32,791 nt of DNA from Chthoniobacteraceae bacterium (GTDB lineage Bacteria > Verrucomicrobiota > Verrucomicrobiia > Chthoniobacterales > Chthoniobacteraceae), in NCBI GenBank assembly GCA_947476045.1, contig CANJNZ010000055.1, forward strand, positions 1-32,791, given 5' to 3'. The stretch's first letter is position 1. Each line of letters starts with the position of its first letter. Below the pieces are notes generated by a model. That model saw only the letters and a list, made by a program, of their open reading frames with translations, was not told the origin of the DNA and made no database searches. Shown piece after piece: positions 17,615 through 28,600 of this stretch. The position numbers and the translations under genes are program-made.

Positions 17615-17872
17615 TTACTTTTCAGCAGCAGGCTCGGGTGTCGCCGCAGGTTTTGTCTCGCCTGCCTTTTTGGCTGCGTCCTTCTTTTTACCACCCTTCT
17701 TTTTGCCCCCCTTTTTTGAATTCTGAACCTGCTCGGTGCCCGTCTTGTCTTTTTTCTTCTTTTTGTGAGAAAACATTTTCCACGCAACCAGAGACAAAAT
17801 GAGAACGGCACCGATGATGATGAGAAGGTGCGTATTGGTGAAGGCTGCACGCCGTTTCGTGGTTGAGTTCAT
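17615..17872 (-). CDS. Small Lys-rich membrane protein
   Basis: 85 residues from the ATG at 17872; a GTG at 17893 is a longer alternative. The start MNSTTKRRAAF leads to a single membrane helix (LLIIIGAVLILSLVAW, about residues 17-32). A strongly basic tail follows, with runs of Lys, then KKGG blocks and a Pro/Ala/Glu-rich end. Such single-helix proteins with basic tails could bind nucleic acid or ribosomes at the membrane, but nothing in the sequence shows this. It is divergent from pgk. Confidence 0.65.
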   Translation of the reverse strand: MNSTTKRRAAFTNTHLLIIIGAVLILSLVAWKMFSHKKKKKDKTGTEQVQNSKKGGKKKGGKKKDAAKKAGETKPAATPEPAAEK

Positions 17873-17927
17873 GTAGTTGAGATGGGTTGGCACTTTGTAA
17901 CCAAAGGCGGGTGAAAAGTAGAATCAC

Positions 17928-17957
17928 TTTGGCGTGACGCTTCCGTCACTCGCCAAA
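17928..17957. promoter_or_regulatory. Hairpin in the pgk leader or divergent promoter region
   Basis: TTTGGCGTGACG (17928-17939) pairs with CGTCACTCGCCAAA (17944-17957) around a CTTC loop, with a two-base bulge. No T run follows on either strand, so it is not a usual terminator. It lies 101 bases before the pgk start and could be an operator or leader structure. Confidence 0.4.
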
Positions 17958-18058
17958 AAGCCGCTAAACGCAACCAAAGCAAGCCCGCAGAAATGCAGCA
18001 CCGGCTCCAAAGAGCTTGTATTTTTCAGCCTCCCGGCGATTTTCGCCGCCCAATTTCC

Positions 18059-19273
18059 ATGGCCAAGAAAAGTATTCGCGACATCTCACTATCCGGTAAA
18101 CGCTGCTTCGTGCGCGTAGATTTCAACGTCCCGCTCGACGAAAAAGACGGGCAGATGGTCATCACCGACGACACGCGCATCAAAGAAACGCTCCCAACGC
18201 TGAAGTTCCTCATCGAGGCCGGAGCTCGAGTCATCCTCGCCTCGCATCTCGGTCGCCCAAAAGGACAGTTCGATCCGAAGCAGTCACTCCGCCCCATCGC
18301 CGCGCGCCTTAGTGAAATGATCAAGCGTCCCGTGGATTTTGCGGACGACTGCATCGGCGATGCCGCAAAAGCCAAAGCGATGGCTTTGCAAGACGGCGGT
18401 GTTCTTGTGCTCGAAAATGTTCGCTTTCACGCAGGTGAAGAAAAGAACGACCCGGAACTTGCGCGGCAGATGGCTGACCTCGCCGAGGTCTATGTGAACG
18501 ACGCTTTTGGCTCCGCTCACCGCGCGCACAGTTCGACGGCGGGTGTCGCGGCCTTTCTCCCCGCAGTCAGCGGACTGCTGATGGAAAAAGAGCTCACCTA
18601 TTTGCATGATGAACTCGAAAATCCCGAGCGCCCGTTCGTGGTGATTCTCGGCGGCGCAAAAGTGAATGACAAAATAGAGGTCATCAATCGTCTGCTCGAA
18701 AAAGCCGATACCATCATCATCGGCGGCGGCATGGCATACACATTCCGCAAGCTGGTGCAGGGCATCGCCATCGGCAAAAGCCTCTACAAGCCCGAGTGGG
18801 AACCCATCGCGCAAGCGGCCATCGAAAAGGCGAAGGCGCGCGGAGTAAAACTGCTCATCCCCGTGGACGCGATGGTCACGGATGCGTTCGACTTTGACGC
18901 GAAGAAACTCGGCAACATGAAGCTCGCAGCCGAAGGACAGGACATCGAGCCCGAGTGGGAAGGCGTGGACATCGGGCCCGCAAGCGTGAAGCTTTTTGCC
19001 GACGAAATCGCGAAAGCGAAAACAGTGATTTGGAACGGGCCGATGGGCGTCTTTGAAATCAAAGAAGCCGCGAAAGGCACGTTCGCCATTGCGGAAGCCA
19101 TCGCGGCCAACCAGCGCGCGAAAACGATCATCGGCGGTGGAGACAGCGTGAAGGCCGTGAAAAAGGCCGGCGTCGCGGACAAAGTCACTTTCATCAGCAC
19201 TGGCGGCGGTGCGAGCCTCGAACTCCTCGAAGGCAAAACGCTCCCCGGCGTCGCAGCACTCAACGAGAAATAA
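18059..19273 (+). CDS. pgk: Phosphoglycerate kinase
   Basis: 404 residues. It catalyses reversible phosphate transfer from 1,3-bisphosphoglycerate to ADP in glycolysis, in the cytoplasm. The ATG at 18059 (MAKKSIRDISLSGKRC) is chosen because it gives the standard length; a longer frame starts at 17993. Seen: RVDFNVPLDE (substrate binding), SHLGRPKG, LENVRFHAGEEKND, VNDAFGSAHRAHSS, GGAKVNDKI, IIGGGMAYTF, WNGPMGVFE, and the nucleotide-binding GGGDS and STGGGASLELLEG. It is followed after 22 bases by tpiA on the same strand, so the two probably form an operon. Confidence 0.95.
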   Translation: MAKKSIRDISLSGKRCFVRVDFNVPLDEKDGQMVITDDTRIKETLPTLKFLIEAGARVILASHLGRPKGQFDPKQSLRPIAARLSEMIKRPVDFADDCIGDAAKAKAMALQDGGVLVLENVRFHAGEEKNDPELARQMADLAEVYVNDAFGSAHRAHSSTAGVAAFLPAVSGLLMEKELTYLHDELENPERPFVVILGGAKVNDKIEVINRLLEKADTIIIGGGMAYTFRKLVQGIAIGKSLYKPEWEPIAQAAIEKAKARGVKLLIPVDAMVTDAFDFDAKKLGNMKLAAEGQDIEPEWEGVDIGPASVKLFADEIAKAKTVIWNGPMGVFEIKEAAKGTFAIAEAIAANQRAKTIIGGGDSVKAVKKAGVADKVTFISTGGGASLELLEGKTLPGVAALNEK

Positions 19274-19295
19274 ACAACCAACTTTTCAAAACCAC

Positions 19296-20066
<771 letters not shown>

Positions 20067-20073
20067 AACACCG

Positions 20074-21399
20074 CTACCCGAGCTTGCCGTGCAATAGCTC
20101 GCGGAGCTTTTGCTGAAGTGGCTCACCGGGCAAACGCTCGATGACTTCGTTCAAAAAGCCGAACGTCACGAGCTGATGCGCGAGCCGCAGCGGAATGCCG
20201 CGAGACTGGAGGTAAAAGATTTCCTCCATATCCACCTGCCCGCTCGTCGCCCCATGGGTGCAGCGCACGTCGTCTGCTTCGATTTCGAGCCCCGGCGCGC
20301 TGTTCGCCTCGGCCTCATCTGACAGCAAAAGATTGCGGACTTTTTGGTAGGCATCCGTCTTGTGCGCGCCTTCATCCACGCGGATGAGGCCGGTGAAAAT
20401 CGTGCGCGCCTTATCGTTCAGCGAGTTTTTGTAGAGCAAGTCGCTCGACGTGTTCGGTGCTTCGTGAATTTGCAAAGTGCGCTGATCGAAAATCTGTTCA
20501 CCTTCCGCAGCGGAAATGCTGAGCATGTCGCTGCGTCCGCCGGGACCGCACAGCCGCGAAACCGCCTCGTCGCGCACGCGTGCACCACCGAGATTGAGCC
20601 GCAGAGCGAGCGCACTGGCATCGCGAGCGACGGTCGTGGTGTTGAGGTGAAAGGCGAGCGTCTTACGGCTCCAATCCTGCACGGCGACGTAGGTGACACG
20701 TGCGCCGCTGCCGACGACGATATCATTCACTCCGCAGGCAAACCCCGCTTCGTCGCCCACTGACTGGAAGTAATCCACGAGCGTCACCTTCGCATTTTCC
20801 TCCGCGATGATGAGTGTGTGTGGAAAAACGCTGGCTCCTTCGCCACTTAGCCAGTGAAACGTTTCAACCGGTAGCGCGATCTCCACGCCGCGCGGCACGT
20901 AGAGAAACGTGCCTGCCTTCACCTGCGACTCATGCAGCGCTGCAAACTTCGCGGAACCAAGAACGCCGCTTTCACGCATGAAATGTTTCTCAATCAATTC
21001 CGCCTGTTCCGCGATGGCCTGCTCCATCGGCAGCCACAGCACGCCTTTCGCGCGCAGCGCATCGCCATGAAGGTCGCGCCCGATCAATTGATCGTTCGCA
21101 AACACCATCCGACCACTCGTCTCCGCAAGACCTGCTGAGCGTTTCAAAAGAGCCGCTTGCTCATCATCGCCCAATACTTCGGCGCGTGTGAAAGGTGCAA
21201 GACTAAGCGATTTCACATCGGCAAAGCGCCACGTCTCATCCGTGCGCGTCGGCATCGCTGTGGATTCAAATTTTCCCCATGCTGCCTGCTGGCGTGCGCG
21301 GAAGGCTTCGGGATGCGAGGCAAAGTCAGGGCCAGTGGTCATCAGTGAGTCGTTCTCTTCGCTTACGGTCTCTATTGGTGCTTCGATAGTTGCGTTCAT
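20074..21399 (-). CDS. sufD: Fe-S cluster assembly scaffold protein SufD
   Basis: 441 residues. SufD pairs with SufB and SufC2 in the SufBC2D scaffold that assembles Fe-S clusters. The C-terminal SufBD core carries the family segment CTHGATSGQVDMEEIFYLQS, including the His conserved in SufD, and GIPLRLAHQLVTFGFLNEV. The N-terminal part is divergent, as usual in SufD. The start overlaps the sufB stop by one base (TGATG), implying coupling. No sufS or sufU follows, since the next gene is convergent. Confidence 0.9.
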   Translation of the reverse strand: MNATIEAPIETVSEENDSLMTTGPDFASHPEAFRARQQAAWGKFESTAMPTRTDETWRFADVKSLSLAPFTRAEVLGDDEQAALLKRSAGLAETSGRMVFANDQLIGRDLHGDALRAKGVLWLPMEQAIAEQAELIEKHFMRESGVLGSAKFAALHESQVKAGTFLYVPRGVEIALPVETFHWLSGEGASVFPHTLIIAEENAKVTLVDYFQSVGDEAGFACGVNDIVVGSGARVTYVAVQDWSRKTLAFHLNTTTVARDASALALRLNLGGARVRDEAVSRLCGPGGRSDMLSISAAEGEQIFDQRTLQIHEAPNTSSDLLYKNSLNDKARTIFTGLIRVDEGAHKTDAYQKVRNLLLSDEAEANSAPGLEIEADDVRCTHGATSGQVDMEEIFYLQSRGIPLRLAHQLVTFGFLNEVIERLPGEPLQQKLRELLHGKLG

Positions 21400-22829
21400 C
21401 AGCCGACGCTCCCTTCCATTTCGAGATCAATGAGGCGCTTCAACTCGACGCTGTATTCCATCGGAAACTGGCGGACGAGGTCGTTAACGAAGCCGTTCAC
21501 AGAAAGGCTCATCGCCTGCGCCTCGGTGAGTCCCCGCTGCTGCATGTAAAAAATCTGCTCGGCAGAAATTTGCGAAACGCTCGCTTCGTGCTGCGAAGAG
21601 TTGCCGGTGCCGCGCACAGTGATTGCGGGATAAGTGTCGGTCCGTGATGTGGAGTTGATGAGCAAGGCGTCACACTCGGTGTTGTTTTTACAGCCCTTGA
21701 GATGCTTCGGAATGTGGACGAGTCCGCGATACGTCGCGCGGCCTGTGCCGACGCTGATGCTTTTGCTGACGATGTTTGATGTCGTCTCGTCCGCAGCGTG
21801 AATCATCTTCGCGCCTGTGTCCTGATGCTGGCCGTCGCTCGCGAGCGCGATGGAGATCACTTCGCCGCGCGCTTTGCGACCTTTCAAAACAACGCCGGGA
21901 TATTTCATCGTGAGACGCGACCCGATGTTGCAATCAATCCACTTCACCTCCGCCTCTTCGTGCGCGATGGCGCGCTTGGTCACGAGGTTGAAAACGTTCG
22001 CCGACCAGTTTTGCACGGTCACGTATTGCAGCTTCGCGCCTTTCATCGCCACCAACTCGACGACCGCCGAGTGTAGCGTAGCAGTTTCAAATTTCGGCGC
22101 AGTGCACCCTTCCATATACATCACCTCGCTGCCCTCGTCGGCGATGATGAGCGTGCGCTCGAACTGCCCGAAGTTTTCCGCGTTGATGCGGAAATACGCC
22201 TGCAACGGATGTTTCACCTTCACGCCCGGAGGCACGTAGATGAATGAACCGCCGCTAAACACAGCGCTGTTGAGCGCGCTGAATTTGTTGTCGCCGGTCG
22301 GAATGACTTTACCGAACCACTTGCGGAAAATCTCCGGGTGCTCCTTCAATCCTTCAGTGCTGCCGACGAAGATGACACCTTGATCGCCGAGCGCCTTCTT
22401 CATGTTGGAATACACGGCCTCCGAGTCGAACTGCGCCTCCACGCCCGCGAGGAATTTTCGTTCCTGCTCCGGGATGCCGAGCCGCTCGAATGTCTTTTTC
22501 ACGTCATCCGGCACCTCCTCCCACGAACGCGTGGGCTTTTGTCCATTGGCCAGATAATAGCGGATGTTTTGGAAGATGATGTTTTCCAAATCGTGCGACG
22601 CCCAGTGCGTCGGCATCGGCTTGGAAAGGAAAACGTCGAGCGCCTTGTGGCGATATTCGCGAATCCAATCCGGCTCGTTTTTTACGTCGGAAATGTAATC
22701 TACCGTAGCGTGCGAGAGACCGGTGCCGGCGTCGAACGTGTGCTGCTCCGGGTAGGAGAAATTGCCCGCCGTGCGGTCTATATCAATCTGCTTGGCCTGG
22801 TCGGTTGCTTCGAGAAGTTCGGTGCTCAT
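21399..22829 (-). CDS. sufB: Fe-S cluster assembly scaffold protein SufB
   Basis: 476 residues, typical length. SufB receives persulfide sulfur and, with SufC and SufD, builds the nascent cluster. Seen: [47 protein letters not shown], and [21 protein letters not shown]. The later [15 protein letters not shown] contains conserved Cys, and the end carries [19 protein letters not shown]. The sequence is highly conserved, supporting function. It starts 18 bases after the sufC stop with an unusually clear Shine-Dalgarno site for this window. Confidence 0.95.
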   Translation of the reverse strand: MSTELLEATDQAKQIDIDRTAGNFSYPEQHTFDAGTGLSHATVDYISDVKNEPDWIREYRHKALDVFLSKPMPTHWASHDLENIIFQNIRYYLANGQKPTRSWEEVPDDVKKTFERLGIPEQERKFLAGVEAQFDSEAVYSNMKKALGDQGVIFVGSTEGLKEHPEIFRKWFGKVIPTGDNKFSALNSAVFSGGSFIYVPPGVKVKHPLQAYFRINAENFGQFERTLIIADEGSEVMYMEGCTAPKFETATLHSAVVELVAMKGAKLQYVTVQNWSANVFNLVTKRAIAHEEAEVKWIDCNIGSRLTMKYPGVVLKGRKARGEVISIALASDGQHQDTGAKMIHAADETTSNIVSKSISVGTGRATYRGLVHIPKHLKGCKNNTECDALLINSTSRTDTYPAITVRGTGNSSQHEASVSQISAEQIFYMQQRGLTEAQAMSLSVNGFVNDLVRQFPMEYSVELKRLIDLEMEGSVG

Positions 22830-22835
22830 TTGTGT

Positions 22836-22840
22836 CTCCT
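22836..22840 (-). promoter_or_regulatory. Ribosome binding site of sufB
   Basis: Minus strand reads AAGGAGACACAA before the ATG at 22829. The AGGAG lies 6 bases upstream. Most other starts in the window have no such motif. Confidence 0.8.
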
Positions 22841-22847
22841 TGTGTGT

Positions 22848-23615
22848 TTAGGCGCTCACTGCCTGAGCGATGTCGTCTTTGATCCAGTCGTAGCCCTTCG
22901 CTTCGAGTTCGAGCGCGAGTTCCTTGCCGCCGGTGTGTTCGATGCGACCACCGACGAGCACATGCACGACATCGGGCACGATGTAGTCGAGCAGGCGCTG
23001 ATAGTGAGTGATGACGAGAAAGCCGCGCCCCGGGCCACGCATAGCGTTCACGCCGCTTGAGACGATCTTCAGTGCGTCAATGTCCAGACCGCTGTCTGTC
23101 TCATCGAGGATGGCATACTTCGGTTCCAGCATGAGCATTTGCAGGATTTCGTTCCTCTTTTTCTCACCGCCGGAGAATCCGTCATTCACCGAGCGTGCGG
23201 TAAATTTCCGATCCATTTCGAGCATGTCCATTTTCTCGTAGAGACGAGCGTAGTAATCGGTGGCCTCAAGTTCCTCGCCTTCGGGAAGACGGGCTTGGAG
23301 AGCAGCGCGGAGGAAGTTGGCATTCGAGACGCCGGGGATTTCCATTGGATATTGGAAAGCGAGAAAGAGTCCCGCACGCGAACGCACGTCGGGCTCCATG
23401 CCGAGAACGTTCACTCCATCAAGCAGCACTTCGCCCTCGGTCACTTCGTAATCGGGATGTCCGCCGAGAACTTTGCTCAGCGTGCTTTTGCCGGAGCCGT
23501 TCGGCCCCATGATGGCGTGGACTTTCCCCGCTTCGACGGTGAGGTCGAGGCCGCGCAGGATTTCGGTTCCATTGGCGGCAATACGGGCGTGTAGATTTCG
23601 GATTTCGAGACTCAT
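22848..23615 (-). CDS. sufC: Fe-S cluster assembly ATPase SufC
   Basis: 255 residues. SufC is the ABC-type ATPase of the SufBC2D complex. Its ATP cycle remodels SufB-SufD, and it has no membrane partner. Seen: Walker [11 protein letters not shown], the SufC-specific [16 protein letters not shown], signature [11 protein letters not shown], Walker [13 protein letters not shown], and the switch His in [10 protein letters not shown]. The start at 23615 ([12 protein letters not shown]) matches the family start. Its ATGA overlaps the Fur stop, so translation is probably coupled. The first codons contain the same CGAAATC heptamer that repeats through the end of fur. Confidence 0.95.
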   Translation of the reverse strand: MSLEIRNLHARIAANGTEILRGLDLTVEAGKVHAIMGPNGSGKSTLSKVLGGHPDYEVTEGEVLLDGVNVLGMEPDVRSRAGLFLAFQYPMEIPGVSNANFLRAALQARLPEGEELEATDYYARLYEKMDMLEMDRKFTARSVNDGFSGGEKKRNEILQMLMLEPKYAILDETDSGLDIDALKIVSSGVNAMRGPGRGFLVITHYQRLLDYIVPDVVHVLVGGRIEHTGGKELALELEAKGYDWIKDDIAQAVSA

Positions 23616-23646
23616 TTGGATTTCGGATTTCGGGCTTCGGATTTCA
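23594..23646. repeat. Heptamer repeat across the fur/sufC junction
   Basis: GATTTCG or a close variant recurs at 23594, 23601, 23619, 23626, 23633 (GGGCTTCG region) and 23640, mostly every 7 bases. It encodes the terminal Lys/Ser/Glu/Arg/Asn/Pro residues of Fur and the first residues of SufC. The sufC start codon (23613-23615) interrupts it. Confidence 0.7.
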
Positions 23647-24085
23647 GATTTTTCTTTTTCGCGCACTTCGGGCACTCGCCACGAAAGGCGACTTGATGAT
23701 GCGAGATGGTGATGTTTTCCGGCACCTCCCACACATCCTGCGGGCGCTTGCGTGCACGGAGCGGGAGGTCGGAAACTTCACCGCAACTGTCGCAAAAGAA
23801 ATGGGCGTGATCTTTGAGGTTCGGGCAGTAACGCGAGGGGCCGCGCTCGTGAGTGACGATCTTTACGAGGCCGCAGTCGGTGAGTGTTTCGAGGCAGTTA
23901 TAGACCGTAGCCAGCGAGATATTCGGCACCTGACCGCGCACTTTGGTGAAGACCTCGACGGCAGTCGGGTGGTTGCGCTCGCCCATGAGCACATCATAGA
24001 CGGCACGACGCTGCCCGGTCATCCGCAGTCCATGACCGTGGATGGTGTCGTCGGGAGAATGCTGATGTTGAGCGAGCGTAGCCAT
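23612..24085 (-). CDS. Fur-family transcriptional regulator
   Basis: 157 residues. Winged-helix N-terminal half ([35 protein letters not shown]) and a metal-binding C-terminal half with H93-A-H95, C98-D-S-C101 and C138-P-K-C141, a structural zinc site. It may sense iron or peroxide (Fur or PerR type), which cannot be separated by sequence alone. It is the first gene of the suf unit, with its stop overlapping sufC as ATGA, so it probably controls Fe-S assembly and itself. Residues 146-157 ([13 protein letters not shown]) are encoded by a heptamer repeat and look like an extension acquired by repeat growth. The Met at 24085 is chosen; an upstream TTG at 24106 is less likely. Confidence 0.85.
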   Translation of the reverse strand: MATLAQHQHSPDDTIHGHGLRMTGQRRAVYDVLMGERNHPTAVEVFTKVRGQVPNISLATVYNCLETLTDCGLVKIVTHERGPSRYCPNLKDHAHFFCDSCGEVSDLPLRARKRPQDVWEVPENITISHHQVAFRGECPKCAKKKNLKSEARNPKSK

Positions 24086-24194
24086 GGCAAAGCACATTCG
24101 AGCCAAGGCGACACCTTATCAAGAACAATTCCTATTTAAGTTAGCGCAAATGCTCGGCATTGCTGCTCACGCCTGTAGATGCGAAAACGCTGCT

Positions 24195-25556
24195 GTGTTT
24201 CACCATCTTTTGTTCATCCTCATAACCCTCACCCTTACGGTAAGTCCGCTTGGGGCCGCCGATACGAAGAAGCCATCTAGCAAACCAAACATCCTCTTTA
24301 TTCTCACAGACGACATGGGCTGGGCAGACCCCGGTTCTTTTGGAAACAAAGAACTGCCTACACCAAACATCGATCGTCTCGCGAAGGAGGGCACGCGGTT
24401 CACACAGTTTTACGTGGCGTCACCGATCTGCTCGCCCTCCCGCACAGCCTTCATGACCGGCAATTACCCCGCACGCTGGCGCATCAACGACTATCTCCAC
24501 GAACGTGCCGCAAACAAAGCCCACGAATGCGCAAACTGGCTCGACCCAAAAGCGCCCACGCTCGCCCGCACATTGCGTGATGCTGGCTACGCGACGGCGC
24601 ACTTTGGAAAATGGCACATGGGCGGCGGACGCGACGTTGATGACGCGCCGTGGCCGAAGGAATACGGCTTCGACGAACACCATGTGAACATCGAGGGCTG
24701 TGGTCCGCGCATGGAAAGTTGGGGCAGCCCGAAGCCGGAGCCGCTCGAAGGAAAAATGCTCGCTCGTTACGACTTCACCGGATTCTGGGCGGATAAAACG
24801 ATGGACTTCATCCGCCGCCACAAGAGCGGCCCGTTCTTCGTCCAGCTATGGCCGATGGATGTTCACACTCCGCACGTCCCTGATCCGAACGAACTGCCGC
24901 ACGTCGCCGAAACACCGCAGGCGCATCAAAAATTCAACGCCGTGCTGCGCCGCTTCGACTCCGAGATCGGGCGCGTCCTCGATTTTCTAAAAGCCGAAGG
25001 TCTGGAGCAAAACACCATCGTGGTCTTTACGAGCGACAACGGCGCGGAGCCATCTTTTCAGCGCCAGCGCACCGGCGGATTGCGTGGCATGAAATGGAGC
25101 CTCTACGAAGGCGGCATCCGCGTTCCGCTTTTGGTCCGCTGGCCGGGGCAAATTCCTGCGGGCAAAACCGACACCGAGAGCGTGCTCGCATCTATTGACC
25201 TCTTCCCCACGCTCTGTGCGCTTGCCGGAGTTTCGTTTCCAAATGACGCGAAACCCGACGGGCTCAGCGCGTGGGCGACTTTCCTCGGTTTTCCGCTGCG
25301 TCGCACCGAGCCATTGCTGTGGGAATATGGCCGCCAGCCCGACTACCGCTATCCACGTGAACCCGAAGCGCGCAGCCCCAACCTCGCCATCCGCGAAGGC
25401 CGTTGGAAATTGCTCATCAACGCCGACGGAACAGGCGCAGAACTCTACGACCTCTCTGCCGATCCCAACGAAACGAATAACCTCGCAACTAAACAAAACG
25501 ACCAAGCCACCCGACTCAGCGACACCGTGCTGAAATGGAGAAAAGCCCTGCCATAA
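24195..25556 (+). CDS. Secreted type I sulfatase
   Basis: 453 residues from the GTG at 24195, chosen because it gives a clean signal peptide (VFHHLLFILITLTLTVSPLG, then AAD). An ATG at 24150 and one at 24084, which overlaps the fur start codon on the other strand, are longer alternatives. Type I sulfatases hydrolyse sulfate esters with a formylglycine made from Cys. Here C79 lies in the activation motif C-S-P-S-R (followed by TAFMTG). Metal and substrate residues are in ILTDDMGWAD, FGKWHMGG and FTSDNGAEPSF. It is probably exported, possibly against sulfated polysaccharides. Activation needs an FGE elsewhere; the FGE-like domain at the left end of the window does not look catalytic. Confidence 0.9.
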   Translation: MFHHLLFILITLTLTVSPLGAADTKKPSSKPNILFILTDDMGWADPGSFGNKELPTPNIDRLAKEGTRFTQFYVASPICSPSRTAFMTGNYPARWRINDYLHERAANKAHECANWLDPKAPTLARTLRDAGYATAHFGKWHMGGGRDVDDAPWPKEYGFDEHHVNIEGCGPRMESWGSPKPEPLEGKMLARYDFTGFWADKTMDFIRRHKSGPFFVQLWPMDVHTPHVPDPNELPHVAETPQAHQKFNAVLRRFDSEIGRVLDFLKAEGLEQNTIVVFTSDNGAEPSFQRQRTGGLRGMKWSLYEGGIRVPLLVRWPGQIPAGKTDTESVLASIDLFPTLCALAGVSFPNDAKPDGLSAWATFLGFPLRRTEPLLWEYGRQPDYRYPREPEARSPNLAIREGRWKLLINADGTGAELYDLSADPNETNNLATKQNDQATRLSDTVLKWRKALP

Positions 25557-25600
25557 AAACGGCAAGCGCCACATCCTTCCATGACAAACAGCTTTTAAGC

Positions 25601-28600
25601 CTAAACCCTGCGCCGCCGCACTCCGAGCAGCAGGCCGAGGCCACCGAGCAGTGACATCGCCACGCCCGGTTCAGGCACCACGGTCAATGTGACCTCATTT
25701 GTAGTCCCATCCGCGCCATTGTAGGAAATTTGATACGCGTTCAGCCCCACCGTGAAGATGCTGTCGTCAGGCTTTCCATCAAAGGCAACCCCGTTCCACA
25801 CCCCACTGTAGGTGATGATCGGAGCCGCTGTCCCCAAACTCAAAGCCGACGAACCCAAGTCACTCACGTTCATCACCGCTCCAGTCGTAATATTCAGATT
25901 CCCAGTGATACTGATGAGGTCAATGGCGACCGCCGTGGAATCTATTTCAAATTTAAAGATACCTCCCGCGTTGAATGTCACCGTGCCGGTGTTCAGCGTG
26001 CCGGCGTCATTCACTCCGTCATTCACTCCGTCATTCACTCCGGGCGACAAGGCACCGCCGTTATTCACTGTCACTCCCCCCACTGTTCCATTGCCACCTA
26101 ATGTGCCGCCGCTATTCACCACGCTCGTGCTGCCGGAAATCGAACCCGCGATATCTTTGACGAGTAACACTCCTCCATTCACCGTCGTCGGGCCGGTGTA
26201 GGTGTTGGTGAGATTGAGGATGGTGGTGCCGCTGCCGGCTTGGGTGAATCCGCCGGTGCCGGTGATCAGACCGAAGTCCACACCCTGTGTCGCTGTGTTG
26301 GAGCGATTGATGGCGAGGGTGCCGTTGTCCGTGAGAGTGCTGTTGATTGAAATCGAACCTGTGGTGCCGCCGTTGCCGAGTTGCAGTGTGCCCGCGTTGA
26401 TCGTGGTCGGGCCGGTGTAGGTGTTGTTGCCAGCGAGGATTTGCGTTCCGTTGCCAGCCTTCACCAAACTGATTTTATTGGTCGCACCATTGCTGATGAC
26501 GCCGCTGAAGCTGGTGGTGGATGTGCCGCTGATGGTGAATGTGGCATCCTGACTGCCGCTATTGGTCACGCTTCCTCCACCTCCACCGGAGTTGGCGAGC
26601 GAAGCCACTTGCTGATTCACGCCACCGAGATCCAAAGTCGAACCTGAAGCCACGGAAAGTGCGGTAGTAACAGGCAGGAGATTGTTGGCGACGCCAGAGT
26701 AGGTGTAGGCGTAATTAGCAATGAAGTATGTGTTGTTTTGTCCGCCGTGCGTGCCGTTGAAGCCCATGTAGGCTGTATTGGCGCCAACCTGGGTGGCGAT
26801 GCTGCCGACCGTATATGCACGGGTGAAGCTGTTTGCCCCATTGGTCATCGTTTCTGTCCAAATATTCGTGCCGTCATAACTGAGGTCCACATGGGTCGGA
26901 CCCCAACTGCCATTGGAAAACGGTGCAGTCGTTGCGATCCAAGTCCCCGGGGTGCCGTTCGCCCCATATCCGGTTCGACTGTTATAGGTATCAATCGATA
27001 TAAGCGCACTAGGCGAAATCCCGTTTCCGTAACGATTTCCATCATTGGCTCCGACATTCAGTCCGGAGTTTTGGAGGAAGAAAGTTACAGCATCCGCCAC
27101 GCTCGTAGCGCCACCGTAGCTCATGTCGAATGACGCTGTGAACGCCTTGGTGACGTCCACCTTGGTATTATAGAAGGCGCTCGCGTTGTTCATACTCAGC
27201 ACGTCGGCTGAAACGGTGGAGCTGTTCAATGTCCAGCCGGTGCCGTTGGTGCCGAAGCCGGTGATAGATGTCGAACCCGTCAATTTGAGCGTGCCTGCGC
27301 TCACATTTGTAGCGCCTGCATAGGTGTGCGAAACGCTACCGGCGAGTGTCAGTGTGCCGCCGCCCACCTTGGTCAAACCGCCATTGCCACTCAAAGCGCC
27401 ACCGTAAGTAGTCACTGCTGCGTTATTACCGACGGTAAGTGTCACAGCCTCGGATGCGGCGGTAGTCAGCGTAATGCTACCGCTGCCCTGCAAACCACCG
27501 AGCGTCGGGGACACGACTCCGGCGGCAAAAGTCAGGGCATTGTTGTTTTTCGCCACATCCACCGTGGTGTTTTGCAGCGCAAGATTATGGCCCACGTTGA
27601 TCGCGCCGGCGGAGATGGACGTCGCGCCGCCGAATGTATTCGCTGCGGAAAGGGTGACGGTGCTGGCGGTAGTTTTGGTGAGCGTGGCGGCGGCTCCTGC
27701 GAGGCCTGCGCCGATCGATCCGCTCGATACCGCATACGAGGAACCAGTGAGTGTGCCGTTGTTGATCTGTGCGCCATTGCTCAAAGTGACCGTGCCAACT
27801 GTCTGCGAAGTCCCGCCGAGATTCACGATGGCCGTGGCTCCGTCTGCAGTCAGCGGTGCCGTGCTCGCGCCGAGCGTGCCACTGCCAGACACAGCGAGCG
27901 TGCCGACGTTGACGGTGTTGCCGCCGGTGTAGGAATTCGCCGCGGTGAGGTTCAGCGTGCCGGAGCCGGACTTGATCAGTTTACCGACGCTGGTGCCGTC
28001 GCTGATGCTCGCGCCGATGGTCAAATTATTCGCGCCTGTATCCACCAAAGTGCCGACCGCGCGAGAGAGCGCCATCGGCGTGTTGATGACCTGATTATTG
28101 GAGGAGTTGTTGATGATGTCTCCGCCCATCCCGATTGCGTTGCCGCCGATGGTGAAGCTGGCCGCGCCAGCATCAAAGGTGATGCCCGTAAAGAGCGTCC
28201 CTGCCGTGAAATTGTTATTCGGTGTCGGACGAACAGAACCAGCGAAGTGCAGGATTTCACCACCGACAACCGGGGCATCCCAGTTTGCGCCAGTGGTCCA
28301 GTTGTCATTGCCGCCGCCGCCATTCCAAACCCGGTTGTTGGCCACCACCAAATTGAGCACGTTAGCCCCATAGCTAAGGAAATATCCGGCGGGCACGACA
28401 CCGCCAGCTAACGTTTGCAGACTGAAATTACCGATGGGCGATGCCGTTCCTGTGAAGCTGATTAGTGGATAAGTATTGGCCGCGATTCCGGTTGGCACTT
28501 CGATGATCGCTCCGCTGGCTGCACTGAGATTGCCGACGACATTCAGGAAGTCCCGGATGGAAATATCCGTGATGTCGAAATAGCCGATGGCCCCTGCGCC

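Noticed and set aside
20067-20073. Terminator between tpiA and sufD
   Set aside because: Only 7 bases separate the convergent stops and no hairpin with a T run is seen.
24086-24194. Fur box upstream of fur
   Set aside because: AT-rich bases near 24117-24146 do not match an inverted Fur-type site well enough to call.
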